64,000 nucleotides of DNA from Paratractidigestivibacter faecalis (GCF_003416765.1 NZ_QSNG01000001.1:832742-896741), one strand, 5' to 3'. Shown: positions 34,371-43,456, numbered from the stretch's first letter. Program-made: numbers and translations. Notes: a model not told the origin generated them from the letters alone.

Positions 34371-34922
34371 TCAGAGCGTCCCCACGTCCTGGAGCGGCCA
34401 GTAGATGAACAATGCCCTCGATGTTACCGCTTTGACGCTCACGGGACCGAAGTAGCGGGAGTCTGCGGAATTGGTGCGGTTGTCGCCCATGACGAAGACG
34501 CAGCCGGCCGGAACCACGTACGGGTACTGGATGCCCGCAGATCCCTCCATGTCCGAGAGCGAGTATGTGGGCTTGCCCTCGGTGTAGGCGGCCTCCTCGG
34601 CGACGCCGTCCACGTAGAGGACGCCGTCGCGAAGGTCAACCTGCTGGCCCTCGGTGGCGACGACGCGCTTGATGAGCGTGGTCGCGGGGTCTCGGGGACT
34701 GTCGAAGGTCACGACGTCCCCCTGCCTGGGGGGCTCGAACCTAAGGCTGATCTTCTCGCCGACGAGAAGGTCGCCGATCTGGATGGTGTCGAGCATGGAT
34801 CCGGAGGGGACCTGGTAGACGCCCACCACGAAGGTCCTCAGCAGGACGGCGATGACCACGGCCAGGGCGACCGTGCCCAGAAGGCTCAGGATGGAGGACC
34901 CGCCACGCTCCCTAGAGGACAT
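34371..34922 (-). CDS. lepB: Signal peptidase I
   Basis: 183 aa. Removes signal peptides from exported proteins on the outer membrane face. One N-terminal membrane segment (about residues 11-32) is followed by box B with nucleophile Ser42 ([11 protein letters not shown]) and box D with the general base Lys85 ([10 protein letters not shown]). C-terminal [18 protein letters not shown] is box E. Length is typical of Gram-positive forms. The CDS overlaps the end of trmD by 11 nt and closes the rpsP-khpA-rimM-trmD-lepB operon. Confidence 0.96.
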   Translation of the reverse strand: MSSRERGGSSILSLLGTVALAVVIAVLLRTFVVGVYQVPSGSMLDTIQIGDLLVGEKISLRFEPPRQGDVVTFDSPRDPATTLIKRVVATEGQQVDLRDGVLYVDGVAEEAAYTEGKPTYSLSDMEGSAGIQYPYVVPAGCVFVMGDNRTNSADSRYFGPVSVKAVTSRALFIYWPLQDVGTL

Positions 34923-35655
34923 GGTCCCCCTCCCCCTCCATGACCACCCGCGCGAGCGCGAGCTCGTCGGGCGTGAGGTCGGCCCCCTCGATGAGGTCCG
35001 GCCTCCAGCGGGCGGTGCGCTCTACGGCGCTCCTGCGGCGCCAGGCGTCCACCTTGGCGTGGTCCCCGCCCAGAAGAACCTCGGGGACGTCCATGCCGCG
35101 GTAGCTGGCCGGGCGCGTGTACTGCGCGTACTCGAGCAGGCCGTCGGAGAACGACTCGTCCTTGGCGCTCATGGCATCTCCGAGCGCGCCCGGCAGCAGG
35201 CGGACCACAGAGTCGATGACCACCATGGCCGCGAGCTCCCCTCCGGTGAGCACGTAGTCTCCCAGCGAGAAGACGTCGTCGGCGAGCTCGTAGGCGCGCT
35301 CGTCCATGCCCTCGTAGCGCCCACAGACCAGAAGCACGCGCTCCTCGTGCGAGAGCGCCTCGGCGCAGGACTGGTCGTAGCGCCTCCCGCATGGCGAGAA
35401 GAACACGACGTGCGGGCGCGACCCCTCGGCGGAGAGGGCCTCGACGGCCTCGAAGATGGGGGCGGGCTTCATGAGCATGCCCTGGCCGCCGCCGAAGGGT
35501 GCGTCGTCGACCGTGCGGTGGCGGTCATGGGTCCAGTCGCGCAGGTCGTGCGCGGCAAAGTCGAGGATGCCAGCCCTCTGGGCGCGGCCCATGATGGAGG
35601 CATCCAGGTAGGGAGCAAAGACCTCCGGAAACACGGAGAGCGTCTCGAACCTCAC
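34912..35655 (-). CDS. trmD: tRNA (guanine-N1-)-methyltransferase
   Basis: 247 aa. Methylates G37 in tRNAs reading CNN codons, preventing +1 frameshifts. The SPOUT knot appears as LLVCGRYEGMDERAYEL, SLGDYVLTGGELAAMVVIDSVVRLLPG and the N-terminal FETLSVFPEVFAPYLDASIMGRA; PFGGGQGMLMKPAPIFEAVEA is also conserved. The GTG start at 35655 overlaps the rimM stop by 4 nt. Confidence 0.97.
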   Translation of the reverse strand: MRFETLSVFPEVFAPYLDASIMGRAQRAGILDFAAHDLRDWTHDRHRTVDDAPFGGGQGMLMKPAPIFEAVEALSAEGSRPHVVFFSPCGRRYDQSCAEALSHEERVLLVCGRYEGMDERAYELADDVFSLGDYVLTGGELAAMVVIDSVVRLLPGALGDAMSAKDESFSDGLLEYAQYTRPASYRGMDVPEVLLGGDHAKVDAWRRRSAVERTARWRPDLIEGADLTPDELALARVVMEGEGDHVL

Positions 35656-36179
35656 CTGTCGGCACCTCCCTGGTAGAATCCCGCCGCGTTGACCGGGATG
35701 GCCCCCTTCTCGGGGACCTCCCCCACCACCTGGTCGATGACGGGAAGCAGGAGCTCCCCCTCGCCCGCGACGTCGATGACCCAGACGTCGTTGGCGGGGC
35801 CGACCATGACCTCGGCGATGGTGCCGGAAAGGCCAAGGCCCTCGTCTGAGACCTGGCGCCCGACGAGAAGCTCGACGTTTCTGAGCTCGAAGTCGTCGGG
35901 CAGGTCCTCCCGGCTGGCAAGGACGTAGCGGCCCACGAGCCCCTGCGCCCCGTCGATGGTGGTGACGTCGGCAAACGAGACGAGCTGTCCCGCTCGGCCG
36001 TCGTCGGTGGCCTCCTCGACCGTGTGCCAGCGGCTCCCCTTGAGCTGGGGAGGCACGACGGCCACCTTGAGGCCCTCACGCATAAGCGAGGGAAGGCCGT
36101 GAACGGGAACCGTCACGACCTCCCCTCTTCTCCCGTGGGTCTTCTCCACACGGGCTATGACTCTATAGCGCTCTCGCAC
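35652..36179 (-). CDS. rimM: 16S rRNA processing protein RimM
   Basis: 175 aa. Assists 30S head assembly by binding S19. The N-terminal beta-barrel opens YRVIARVEKTHGRRGEVVTVPV and the C-terminal PRC-barrel part contains LVGRQVSDEGLGLSGTIAEVMVGPANDVWVID and LLPVIDQVVGEVP. GTG at 36179, 6 nt after khpA. The place between rpsP/khpA and trmD is the standard one. Confidence 0.93.
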   Translation of the reverse strand: MRERYRVIARVEKTHGRRGEVVTVPVHGLPSLMREGLKVAVVPPQLKGSRWHTVEEATDDGRAGQLVSFADVTTIDGAQGLVGRYVLASREDLPDDFELRNVELLVGRQVSDEGLGLSGTIAEVMVGPANDVWVIDVAGEGELLLPVIDQVVGEVPEKGAIPVNAAGFYQGGADR

Positions 36180-36185
36180 CGTGGC

Positions 36186-36479
36186 CTAGCCTACGACCTC
36201 GACCTCGACGGCAGTGCCTACGCGCTGCCCAAGGGCGCGCGCGAGGGTCCTGATCGCCTTGATCGTGCGGCCCTTGCGGCCGATGACCCTGCCTGCGTCC
36301 TCCTCGGAGCACGTGACCTCGATGAGCGAGCCGCTCTCGCCATCGGTCACGTCAAGGGAGACGGCTGACTCGTCGTCGACAAGACCGCAGACGATGTACT
36401 CCACAAGGTCTGCGACCTTGTCGGAGGGCATCTCCTCGGCCTCGGCGCCCTCGAGCTCGCTGCTACCCGTGGTCTCCAT
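36186..36479 (-). CDS. khpA: KH-domain RNA-binding protein KhpA
   Basis: 97 aa from ATG at 36479; a GTG at 36491 is also possible, and ribosome sites are weak because the gene starts right after rpsP. The KH fold is seen in VADLVEYIVCGLVDDESAVSLDV and the GxxG loop in VIGRKGRTIKAIRTLARAL. KhpA, with KhpB, binds RNA and influences cell elongation and division in Gram-positive bacteria. Roughly 20 residues of acidic N-terminal extension (SSELEGAEAEEM) precede the domain. Confidence 0.88.
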   Translation of the reverse strand: METTGSSELEGAEAEEMPSDKVADLVEYIVCGLVDDESAVSLDVTDGESGSLIEVTCSEEDAGRVIGRKGRTIKAIRTLARALGQRVGTAVEVEVVG

Positions 36480-36495
36480 CTGATCGACCACGCAG

Positions 36496-36846
36496 CTACT
36501 CGGCGTCGGCAGCCTCAGCGGCGGCCTCGGCGGCAGCCTCGGCGGCAGCGGCAGCCTTGGCGGCAGCCTTCTTGGACATCTTGGCCTTCTTCTCGGTGAT
36601 GACCTCGCCGGAGCGGGCGACATCAATCAGGTGAGAGACGGCGTTGGTGGGCTGGGCACCCTTGGAAATCCACTCGTCAACCTTCTCGAGGTTGATGTCG
36701 ATGACCTTCGGGTTGGTCAGCGGGTTGTAGCGGCCGACCTCCTCGATGTAACGGCCGTCACGCGGCATACGGCCGTCGGCGACGACGACGCGGTAGTACG
36801 GACGCTTCTTGGCACCGTGACGGGCCAGGCGGATCTTGACTGCCAA
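36496..36846 (-). CDS. rpsP: 30S ribosomal protein S16
   Basis: 116 aa from TTG at 36846, chosen because GGAGGAG lies 6 nt upstream and the protein then starts [23 protein letters not shown] as in all S16. The core ends near residue 80. The rest is an Ala/Lys/Glu tail ([21 protein letters not shown]), probably a helix, seen in several actinobacterial S16 proteins. First gene of its operon, with a recognisable promoter. Confidence 0.96.
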   Translation of the reverse strand: MAVKIRLARHGAKKRPYYRVVVADGRMPRDGRYIEEVGRYNPLTNPKVIDINLEKVDEWISKGAQPTNAVSHLIDVARSGEVITEKKAKMSKKAAAKAAAAAEAAAEAAAEAADAE

Positions 36847-36919
36847 AGTAACTCCTCCAGACATGCGGCACACGTGGTTGTTAGGAAGGCTGTGCCGCTA
36901 AGCCACAAAACAGTTACCT

Positions 36920-36947
36920 ATCATACGACTCTTCAATATGGCCGCAA
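36920..36947 (-). promoter_or_regulatory. Promoter of the rpsP operon
   Basis: TTGCGG (36942-36947) and TATGAT (36920-36925) with a 16-nt spacer on the minus strand, about 70 bases before the S16 start. The rest of the 36847-37088 gap should hold the divergent promoter of the response regulator (TACGAT near 37026); its -35 is unclear. Confidence 0.65.
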
Positions 36948-37088
36948 GGTGCAGTTTTTGTGAACGGACGTGGTACGCAATGTGACGGGCAGGACGGCCT
37001 TCAGGCCGCTTTAAGTGCCGCGTCCTACGATACCTGAAAGCCCTTAAACCAAGAGCGCCCCAAGGGGGCCGGCAGAGGAGGTCCGAGC

Positions 37089-37766
37089 ATGAACGTGCTT
37101 GTCGTTGAGGACGAGAGGAACCTAGCGGACGCCATCGTGCAGATCCTCGAGGACGGGTCGTACAACGCAGAGGCCGTCTACGACGGCCGCGCAGGCCTCG
37201 CCGGGGCGACAAGCGGCCTTTACGACGCCGTCGTCCTGGACGTCATGCTGCCCGGCATGAGCGGCACGGAGATCGTCCACGAGATGCGCAGGCAACAGGT
37301 CTCGACACCGGTCCTCATGCTTACGGCAAAGGCCTCCCTTGCCGACAAGGTGGAGGGGCTGGACGCCGGCGCGGACGACTACATGACCAAGCCCTTCGAG
37401 GCCGAGGAGCTTCTGGCCCGCCTGCGGGCGCTCACGCGGCGCCGCGGCGACGTGCTGCTTGACGAGGTGAGCTTTGCCGACGTGAGTCTGGACCTCTCGA
37501 CCCACGACCTCTCCTGCGGCGAGCGCAAGGTGCACCTCTCGGGCAAGGAGTTCGAGGTCATGAGCATCCTGATGAGCTCGTCCGCGCGTGTGGTCTCCAA
37601 GCAGGACCTGCTCACGCGCGTCTGGGGCGCAGACGCCGAGGCCTCGGAGAACTCCGTGGAGGCCTACGTCTCGTTCCTGCGCAAGAAGCTCCACCACGTG
37701 GGCTCCAAGGTGCAGATAACCACGCTGCGCATGCTCGGCTACCGCCTTGAGGTCTTTGGGGACTAG
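37089..37766 (+). CDS. OmpR/PhoB-family response regulator
   Basis: 225 aa. The receiver domain has the acidic pair E7/D8, phospho-acceptor D51 (VVLDVMLPGMSG), T79 in MLTAK and K101 in YMTKPF. The C-terminal winged-helix DNA-binding domain ends SVEAYVSFLRKKLHHVGSKVQITTLRMLGYRLE. ATG at 37089 follows GAGGAGG. It is co-transcribed with the histidine kinase downstream (36-nt gap), forming one two-component system. The stimulus is unknown. Confidence 0.95.
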   Translation: MNVLVVEDERNLADAIVQILEDGSYNAEAVYDGRAGLAGATSGLYDAVVLDVMLPGMSGTEIVHEMRRQQVSTPVLMLTAKASLADKVEGLDAGADDYMTKPFEAEELLARLRALTRRRGDVLLDEVSFADVSLDLSTHDLSCGERKVHLSGKEFEVMSILMSSSARVVSKQDLLTRVWGADAEASENSVEAYVSFLRKKLHHVGSKVQITTLRMLGYRLEVFGD

Positions 37767-37802
37767 ACTGGGGCGACGTCGCCTAGACCCTGGGAGAAGG
37801 CC

Positions 37803-39023
37803 ATGCTCAAGAGGCTCCGCCGCAAGTTCTGTGCCATAACGCTGCTGCTCGTGGGGCTCGTCCTGGTGGCGGCCCTCGGCTCGACCTTTGCCTCGGCCGT
37901 GAACACCCAAGGCGAGATCACACGCTCCATGCTGGAGAAGAGCCTGGAGCAGGGCTACGCGCAGCCCCCGACCCTTGGCGAAGGCGAGAACGCGGACCGC
38001 GCCTTCGTGGTGACGCTGGACGTGAGCGACGCCGGCGTGGTCCTCAGCAGGTCGGGCGCGGCCATCGAGGTCTCGAGCGACCAGATGGCCGGCGTCATTG
38101 CAAAGGCGATCCAGAGCCCCTCCGACTCCGGCCACAGCGAGAAGCTCCACGTGGCGTGGATGAAGCGCCAGACCGTCTCCGGATTCACGCTCGCGCTCTG
38201 CGACACCACGTCGCGCGACGGCGCCATAGCGCGGCAGCTCGGCATGGACGTGGCGATCTTCGTCGGCGCCATGGCGGCCCTGGCCGTGGTCGTCCGCATC
38301 CTCTCCAAGTGGGCGCTCTCCCCCGTCGAGCGTGCCTGGGACCAGCAGCGGCGCTTCATCTCCGACGCGAGCCACGAGCTCAAGACGCCGCTCGCGGTCA
38401 TCTGCGCGAACTCGCAGATCCTTCAGCGGGACGCCTCCATTCCCGAGGGCAGCCGCAGGTGGGTGGAAAGCACGGCCGAAGAGGCCGACCACATGAAGGG
38501 ACTGGTGGAGGACCTTCTCACCCTGGCGCGCGCCGACGAGGCAGCCGCGGGAACCACGGAGGACGCCCTGCGCCACGACGAGGTCGACCTCTCGTCGCTC
38601 GTGGACGAGGCGGCCCTGGAGTTTGACGCCGTGGCCTTCGAGCGGGGCTGCTCGATAGACTCGGAAGTGGCTGAGGGCATCGTCGTCAGGGGGGACGCGG
38701 ACCAGCTCGGCCGCGTCGTCCGGACCCTTCTGGACAACGCCACCAAGTACGCGGAGCGCAACAGCCTGGTACACGTCCGCCTGACGCAGGCGGGCAGCCA
38801 CGCCCAGCTCACGGTGGCAAACAGGGGGCCACTGATTGAGCCGGAAGACCTGGAGCACCTCTTTGACCGCTTCTACCGCACCGACAAGGCGAGGAGCCGC
38901 CAGGAGACGGGCGGCTACGGCCTGGGCCTTGCCATCGCAAAGAGCACGGTCGAGGCCCATGGCGGAAAGATCTGGGCGACGAGCGACGCCGCCGAGGGGA
39001 CGTGCTTTCACGTCACGCTGTAG
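37803..39023 (+). CDS. Sensor histidine kinase
   Basis: 406 aa partner of the preceding regulator. Two membrane segments (about residues 11-33 and 149-167) enclose an extracellular sensor of about 115 residues without recognised domain. The H box SDASHELKTPLAVI places the phospho-His at 191. The N box LDNATKYAER, D/F region LFDRFYRTDKARSRQ and G box GGYGLGLAIAKSTVEAHGG complete the catalytic domain. ATG at 37803 has GGGAGAAGG upstream. The gene ends 20 bases before dinB. Confidence 0.94.
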   Translation: MLKRLRRKFCAITLLLVGLVLVAALGSTFASAVNTQGEITRSMLEKSLEQGYAQPPTLGEGENADRAFVVTLDVSDAGVVLSRSGAAIEVSSDQMAGVIAKAIQSPSDSGHSEKLHVAWMKRQTVSGFTLALCDTTSRDGAIARQLGMDVAIFVGAMAALAVVVRILSKWALSPVERAWDQQRRFISDASHELKTPLAVICANSQILQRDASIPEGSRRWVESTAEEADHMKGLVEDLLTLARADEAAAGTTEDALRHDEVDLSSLVDEAALEFDAVAFERGCSIDSEVAEGIVVRGDADQLGRVVRTLLDNATKYAERNSLVHVRLTQAGSHAQLTVANRGPLIEPEDLEHLFDRFYRTDKARSRQETGGYGLGLAIAKSTVEAHGGKIWATSDAAEGTCFHVTL

Positions 39024-39036
39024 AGGGCCCTATAAT
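39008..39036 (+). promoter_or_regulatory. Promoter giving a leaderless dinB transcript
   Basis: A perfect TATAAT (39031-39036) with TTCACG (39008-39013) 17 nt upstream. The dinB ATG at 39044 lies 8 bases after the -10 box, where transcription should start. No Shine-Dalgarno sequence precedes this ATG. Confidence 0.65.
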
Positions 39037-39043
39037 CTCCCCC

Positions 39044-40330
39044 ATGGAGAAGAGAGCTGACACAGCGAGGTCCGCATCTGACGCCTTTGCCTGGGAGGGC
39101 AAGGCGATAGGCCTGCTTGACCTTGATGCCTTCTTTGCGTCGGTGGAGCAGCTCGACCACCCCGAGTGGCGTGGCAAGCCCGTCATCGTGGGCGGTTCCG
39201 CAGACCGCCGCGGGGTGGTCTCCACCGCCTCCTACGAGGCCCGGAGATACGGTGTCCACTCCGCGATGCCCTCCTGGCAGGCCGAGAGGCTCTGCCCGCA
39301 GGCCATCTGGACGCAGGGCCGCCACGACCGCTACCGCGAGATGAGCGCCCAGGTCATGGCCATCCTCTACGACGAGACTCCCTTGGTCGAGCAGGTCTCC
39401 ATCGACGAGGCGTTCTTTGACGTGACGCCCGGACGCTATTCTCGCGAGAGCCCCGTCGACATTTGCCGCAGGGTCCAGGCACGCGTGGGCGAGCTCGGCG
39501 TCACCTGCTCCATAGGCCTGGGAGTCAACAAGACGGTGGCGAAGATCGCCTCCGAGCGCGAGAAGCCGCGCGGCCTCACCGTGGTGTTTCCCGGGACGCA
39601 GGCGGCCTTCCTGGCCCCGTTGCCGGTGAGCGTGATGAGCGGCATCGGCCAGGCGACGGAGCGACGCCTGCAAGAGATGGGCGTGCGCACCCTGGGAGAG
39701 CTTGCCCGCACCGACCCGGATCGCCTCTCCCGCGTCTTTGGCGTCGTGGGACCGAGGATGGCGCTGAGAGCCGCGGGGTTGGAGAACAGCGTGGTCGCGG
39801 ACGCCGCCACGCCAGAGGACGCCAAGTCCGTCTCCAACGAGCGGACCTTCAGCGAGGACCTGACGAGGCGCGAGGACGCCCTCGCGGCCATCATGCACGT
39901 CGCCGCCATCACCGGGCGCCGCCTGAGGAGGAAGGGCCTCAAGGGGACGACGGTCACCCTGCGCGTCAAGTACGACGCCTCCCACGCGAGGACGGCGCAG
40001 AGGGGCCTTGCGCGCCCAACCGACGACGAGCTCGAGTTTGGCCCGGTTGCCCAGGAGCTCCTCGACGAGGTGTGGACCGAGGGAATGCCCCTGCGGCTGG
40101 TGGGCGTCGGCCTCACGGGTTTTGGCGAGAAGACCGTAAGGCCCCAGCAGCTTGGCCTCTTTGACGAGAAGGCGCCGGGCGGCCACGAAATGCGCGACCG
40201 CTCGGCGCTCTCAAGGGTTACGGACTCGCTGCGAGACCGCTTTGGAGACGAGGCCCTGGCCTATGGACGAGACCTCAGGCTGCGGGACCGTGTGAGCGAC
40301 ACCGCCCCAATGCACAAGGACGAGGCCTAG
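39044..40330 (+). CDS. dinB: DNA polymerase IV (Y-family translesion polymerase)
   Basis: 428 aa. Error-prone polymerase that bypasses damaged bases. Catalytic acids: D26 in LLDLDAFFASVEQ and D121/E122 in VSIDEAFFDVT. The steric pocket region YEARRYGVHSAMP, thumb helix-hairpin-helix VSVMSGIGQATERRLQEMGVRTLGELA, and little-finger domain VSNERTFSEDLTRREDALA follow. A likely clamp-binding stretch QQLGLFDEKA lies near the C-terminus. The chosen ATG at 39044 is preceded by an exact -10 box and lacks a ribosome site, suggesting leaderless translation. No LexA-type operator was recognised. Confidence 0.94.
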   Translation: MEKRADTARSASDAFAWEGKAIGLLDLDAFFASVEQLDHPEWRGKPVIVGGSADRRGVVSTASYEARRYGVHSAMPSWQAERLCPQAIWTQGRHDRYREMSAQVMAILYDETPLVEQVSIDEAFFDVTPGRYSRESPVDICRRVQARVGELGVTCSIGLGVNKTVAKIASEREKPRGLTVVFPGTQAAFLAPLPVSVMSGIGQATERRLQEMGVRTLGELARTDPDRLSRVFGVVGPRMALRAAGLENSVVADAATPEDAKSVSNERTFSEDLTRREDALAAIMHVAAITGRRLRRKGLKGTTVTLRVKYDASHARTAQRGLARPTDDELEFGPVAQELLDEVWTEGMPLRLVGVGLTGFGEKTVRPQQLGLFDEKAPGGHEMRDRSALSRVTDSLRDRFGDEALAYGRDLRLRDRVSDTAPMHKDEA

Positions 40331-40351
40331 GGCAAGGGGCGAGTTGCCATC

Positions 40352-40789
40352 CTACTCCTCGGCCTGCGCGTCTGCCGCATCGTCCTCGTCGGAGGAGTCG
40401 GCAGCGGCGGCGAAGGCTCCCGGAGCCATGGCGCCCTCGAGGTCGAGCTCCACGCGGGGAGCGTCTCCCCACAGGCGCTCGAGGCGGTAGAAGTCGCGCA
40501 TCTCGGGGGTGAACACGTGGATCACGACGCAGCCGTAGTCCACGAGCACCCATCGCAGGCCCTCGCGTCCCTCGGTGGAGATGGGCTGCAGCTCGCAGTT
40601 CTTGCTCACCTTGGCGCGGACCTCGTCGACGATGGCGTCCACCTGACGGTTGTTCCCGCCGGTGCAGATGAGGAAGTAGTCGCAGACGTCCGTCTTGCCG
40701 GAGAGGTCGATGAGGACGATGTCCTCGGCCTTCTTGGAGTCGGCCGCGGCGGCGGCCACCTGGGCTATCTGCAGTGAGGTTGCGGTCAT
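40352..40789 (-). CDS. rsfS: Ribosomal silencing factor RsfS
   Basis: 145 aa. RsfS binds L14 on the 50S subunit and blocks subunit joining when nutrients are scarce. The core reads DIVLIDLSGKTDVCDYFLICTGGNNRQVDAIVDEV, then GREGLRWVLVDYGCVVIHVFTPEMRDFYRLERLWGDA. The last about 30 residues are an acidic, Ala-rich tail (SSDEDDAADAQAEE) beyond the usual end. ATG at 40789 follows AAGGAG. It is the last gene of the obg-proB-proA-nadD-yqeK-rsfS cluster and converges on dinB. Confidence 0.95.
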   Translation of the reverse strand: MTATSLQIAQVAAAAADSKKAEDIVLIDLSGKTDVCDYFLICTGGNNRQVDAIVDEVRAKVSKNCELQPISTEGREGLRWVLVDYGCVVIHVFTPEMRDFYRLERLWGDAPRVELDLEGAMAPGAFAAAADSSDEDDAADAQAEE

Positions 40790-40809
40790 GTGCTTCTCCT
40801 TCTTGGGGT

Positions 40810-41481
40810 CTAGGCGCTCTTGGCGGGGCCGCGCGAGGCGTTGCGCCTGGCGGCGGCGAGCGAGTTGTACGTGTCGATGGTACCAGGATAGAGGTAGCGC
40901 CCGCCCTCGAGGACGTAGGTGATGCCGCCCACGAAGGACGTCCAGAAGACCTCCTCGAGAGGGGCCTTGCCAACGAGTTCGCGCACCGTCTGGATGCCGG
41001 GGGTGGCCGGCCTCAGCGGCTCGATGCCGTCAGCCACGAAGAGGGCCTGGTCGAGCGGGCTCATGGCTGCCGCCGCCGTGGTGTGCACCTCGACGGCCCG
41101 CCACACCTCGCGGGGAAGCTCCGGAAAGACGTCCGGAAGCTCGCGCGCGGCGACGACGCCATGGAGCAGGGGCTCGACGAGCTCCAGGTCAACGCCCATG
41201 TCAATGCCAAGGCCCCGGGCGCGGGAGACGAGCTCTCCTGCCGGGACGACCTTGTCCCAGTCATGCAGGAGGCCTGCCGCACGCGCGCAGAAGGGGTCGA
41301 CGCCATAGGTGAGGGCGAGCCCCTCGCAGCAGTCGGCGACAGAGAGCGAGTGCGCGAGGCGCTTTGGCTTTGGCGCGAGCTGGACCCTCACCGCGGACTC
41401 GATGCGGGCGAGAAGGTCCTGCTGCTCGGGCGCGTAGGCCACCACCCGCGCGGTCTTCTCGCCATTCGTTCGGTCGCTCAC
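40810..41481 (-). CDS. yqeK: YqeK-type HD-domain hydrolase
   Basis: 223 aa. YqeK proteins are symmetrical Ap4A hydrolases of the HD fold. Metal ligands are seen in RLAHSLSVADC, LLHDWDKVVP, LLHGVVAAREL, VEVHTTAAAAMSPLDQALFVADGIEP. The C-terminal TIDTYNSLAAARRNAS recalls the NTxxYL end of family members. The GTG start at 41481 overlaps the nadD stop by 4 nt; the nadD-yqeK-rsfS order is widely conserved. Confidence 0.88.
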   Translation of the reverse strand: MSDRTNGEKTARVVAYAPEQQDLLARIESAVRVQLAPKPKRLAHSLSVADCCEGLALTYGVDPFCARAAGLLHDWDKVVPAGELVSRARGLGIDMGVDLELVEPLLHGVVAARELPDVFPELPREVWRAVEVHTTAAAAMSPLDQALFVADGIEPLRPATPGIQTVRELVGKAPLEEVFWTSFVGGITYVLEGGRYLYPGTIDTYNSLAAARRNASRGPAKSA

Positions 41482-42176
41482 GCGACCACCTCCTCGGTCT
41501 GGCCGTAACGGCTCGACTTGGCGCCGTAGAGGGCATGCTTGTGCAGGTAGCCGGTCACGGAGTCGGGCGTGAGGTACCTGAGGCTCTGGCCGGCGCCCAC
41601 GCGCTCCCTCAGGTAGCTCGACGAGATGGCAAGCGCGGGAACCGAGAGGTACGTGACGTCGAAGGCAAGGCCGGAGGCCGAGATGGCGTCCCAGGCGCGG
41701 TCAAGTTCGTAGCCGGGGCGGGTGGCTGCCACGAGGTGGGCCAGCCGCGCGATGTCCTCGGCGTCCCTCCAGGCGACGATCTCGGTGATGGCGTCTGCGC
41801 CCGTGATGAAGTAGAACTCGACGTTTTCGGGATAGAGCTCCCGAAGCTGGCGGAGAGTGTCGGCCGTGTAGGTCACGCCCTCGCGGTCCACCTCGAAGCG
41901 CGAGGCCAGGAAGTGTGGGTTGTCGGAGGTGGCCAGAAGGGTCATGGCATAGCGGTCCTCGCCGGAGGTCACCTTCTTGTCGAGCTTGAAGGCGGGCCTG
42001 CCTGCGGGCATGAAGACCACGACGTCAAGGCTGAGGTCATCGAAGGCCTGCTCGGCGGCGACGAGGTGGCCGTAGTGGATGGGGTCGAAGGTGCCGCCCA
42101 TGATGCCGAGCCGGTAGGTGCGGGAGGGGTCTGCGCCCAGCGGCGGCAGGTCGGTGAGGTCAATGCCAGAGCACAT
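41478..42176 (-). CDS. nadD: Nicotinate-nucleotide adenylyltransferase
   Basis: 232 aa. Joins nicotinate mononucleotide and ATP to form deamido-NAD. The nucleotidyltransferase motif GIMGGTFDPIHYGHLVAAEQA is at residues about 24-44, and ISSSYLRERVGAGQSLRYLTPDSVTGYLHKHALY near the C-terminus matches the ISST/SxxR motif. About 20 extra residues precede the core. ATG at 42176 lies just after the proA stop. Confidence 0.95.
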   Translation of the reverse strand: MCSGIDLTDLPPLGADPSRTYRLGIMGGTFDPIHYGHLVAAEQAFDDLSLDVVVFMPAGRPAFKLDKKVTSGEDRYAMTLLATSDNPHFLASRFEVDREGVTYTADTLRQLRELYPENVEFYFITGADAITEIVAWRDAEDIARLAHLVAATRPGYELDRAWDAISASGLAFDVTYLSVPALAISSSYLRERVGAGQSLRYLTPDSVTGYLHKHALYGAKSSRYGQTEEVVA

Positions 42177-42178
42177 GC

Positions 42179-43438
42179 CTACCTCACCTGGCCAGAGCCG
42201 CGCACCAGGTACTTGGTGGTAGTGAGGGCCTCCGCGCCCATGGGGCCGCGGGCGTGCAGCTTCTGGGTTGAGATGCCGATCTCTCCGCCCAGGCCAAAGA
42301 CCCCGCCGTCGGTGAAGCGCGTGGAGGCGTTGACGTAGACCGCGGCGGCGTCAACCCGGGCGAGAAACGCCTGGGAGGCGGCGTAGCTCTCGGTCACGAT
42401 GGCCTCGGAGTGGCCCATGCCGTAACGGTTGACGTGGGCGATGGCCTCCTCGACGTCCTCCACGCAGCAGACGCTCATCTTGAGGTCGAGGTACTCGCGA
42501 CCCCAGTCGTCCACGGTGGCGGCGGACATGGGTACGCCGGACGCGGCCGCGATGGCGCAGGCCAGCTCGTCTCCGACGAGCTCGACGCCCAGGCGGGAGA
42601 GCTCCCGCAGCACCGGGGGCAGGACGTCCTCAGCCGCGCAGGCATCCACCAAAAGGGACTCGGCCGAGTTGCAGGTCCCGGGGCGGGAGGTCTTGGCGTT
42701 GGCCACTATGGCCACGGCCTTCTTGACATCGGCGTCCCTGTGCAGGTAGACATGGCAGTTGCCGGTGCCCGTCTCGATGGTAGGGACCTTGGCGTTCTGG
42801 ACGCAGCTGCGAATGAGGCCGGCGCCGCCACGCGGGATGAGGACGTCGATGAGGCCTGTTGCACCCAGTAGCTCCGCCGTCTGGGAGTGGGTCTTGTCGT
42901 CGCTCACGTACTGGACGGCGTCGGCGGGAAGCCCCGCCCTGGCAACGGCGGCGCGGCAGAGCTCGGCGATGGCCTCGCACGAGGCGGCCGCGGCGGAGCC
43001 TCCCTTGAGGACGCAGGCGTTGCCCGAGCGCAGGCAGAGGGCGAGCGCGTCGGCCGTGACGTTGGGGCGGGCCTCGAAGATGACGGCCACCGTGCCGAGC
43101 GGCACCGCGACCTTCTCGACGGAGAGGCCGTTCTTGAGGACGTGCCCGGAGAGGACGCGGCCGAGCGGGTCGGACTGGCCGGCGACCTCGTCCATGGCGT
43201 CGGCGATGGCTGCGATGCGCTCGGGGGTGAGGGCCAGGCGGTCCTGGAGGGGGAGGCTCATGCCGTCCCTGCGGGCACGCTCGAGGTCTTGCCCATTGGC
43301 GGCCACGATTTTGCCTTCGCCGTCACGCAGCGCCTGGGCGCAGAGCCTGATGGCCTCCGAGCGCGTCTCGGAGCCGGCCGCGGCAACCACCGGCGCCGCC
43401 TCGTGCGCGAGCCTCGCTTTGCTCAGTGCCTCCCCCAT
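42179..43438 (-). CDS. proA: Glutamate-5-semialdehyde dehydrogenase (gamma-glutamyl phosphate reductase)
   Basis: 419 aa. Second step of proline synthesis, reducing glutamyl-5-phosphate with NADPH. Aldehyde-dehydrogenase fold blocks: PLGTVAVIFEARPNVTADALALCLRSGNACVLKGG, PRGGAGLIRSCV, ETGTGNCHVYLH, the catalytic Cys in KTSRPGTCNSAESLLVD, and DGGVFGLGGEIGISTQKLHARGPMG. ATG at 43438. Follows proB by 18 nt. Confidence 0.97.
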   Translation of the reverse strand: MGEALSKARLAHEAAPVVAAAGSETRSEAIRLCAQALRDGEGKIVAANGQDLERARRDGMSLPLQDRLALTPERIAAIADAMDEVAGQSDPLGRVLSGHVLKNGLSVEKVAVPLGTVAVIFEARPNVTADALALCLRSGNACVLKGGSAAAASCEAIAELCRAAVARAGLPADAVQYVSDDKTHSQTAELLGATGLIDVLIPRGGAGLIRSCVQNAKVPTIETGTGNCHVYLHRDADVKKAVAIVANAKTSRPGTCNSAESLLVDACAAEDVLPPVLRELSRLGVELVGDELACAIAAASGVPMSAATVDDWGREYLDLKMSVCCVEDVEEAIAHVNRYGMGHSEAIVTESYAASQAFLARVDAAAVYVNASTRFTDGGVFGLGGEIGISTQKLHARGPMGAEALTTTKYLVRGSGQVR

Positions 43439-43456
43439 GTGGGTCTCTCCCCTCTT

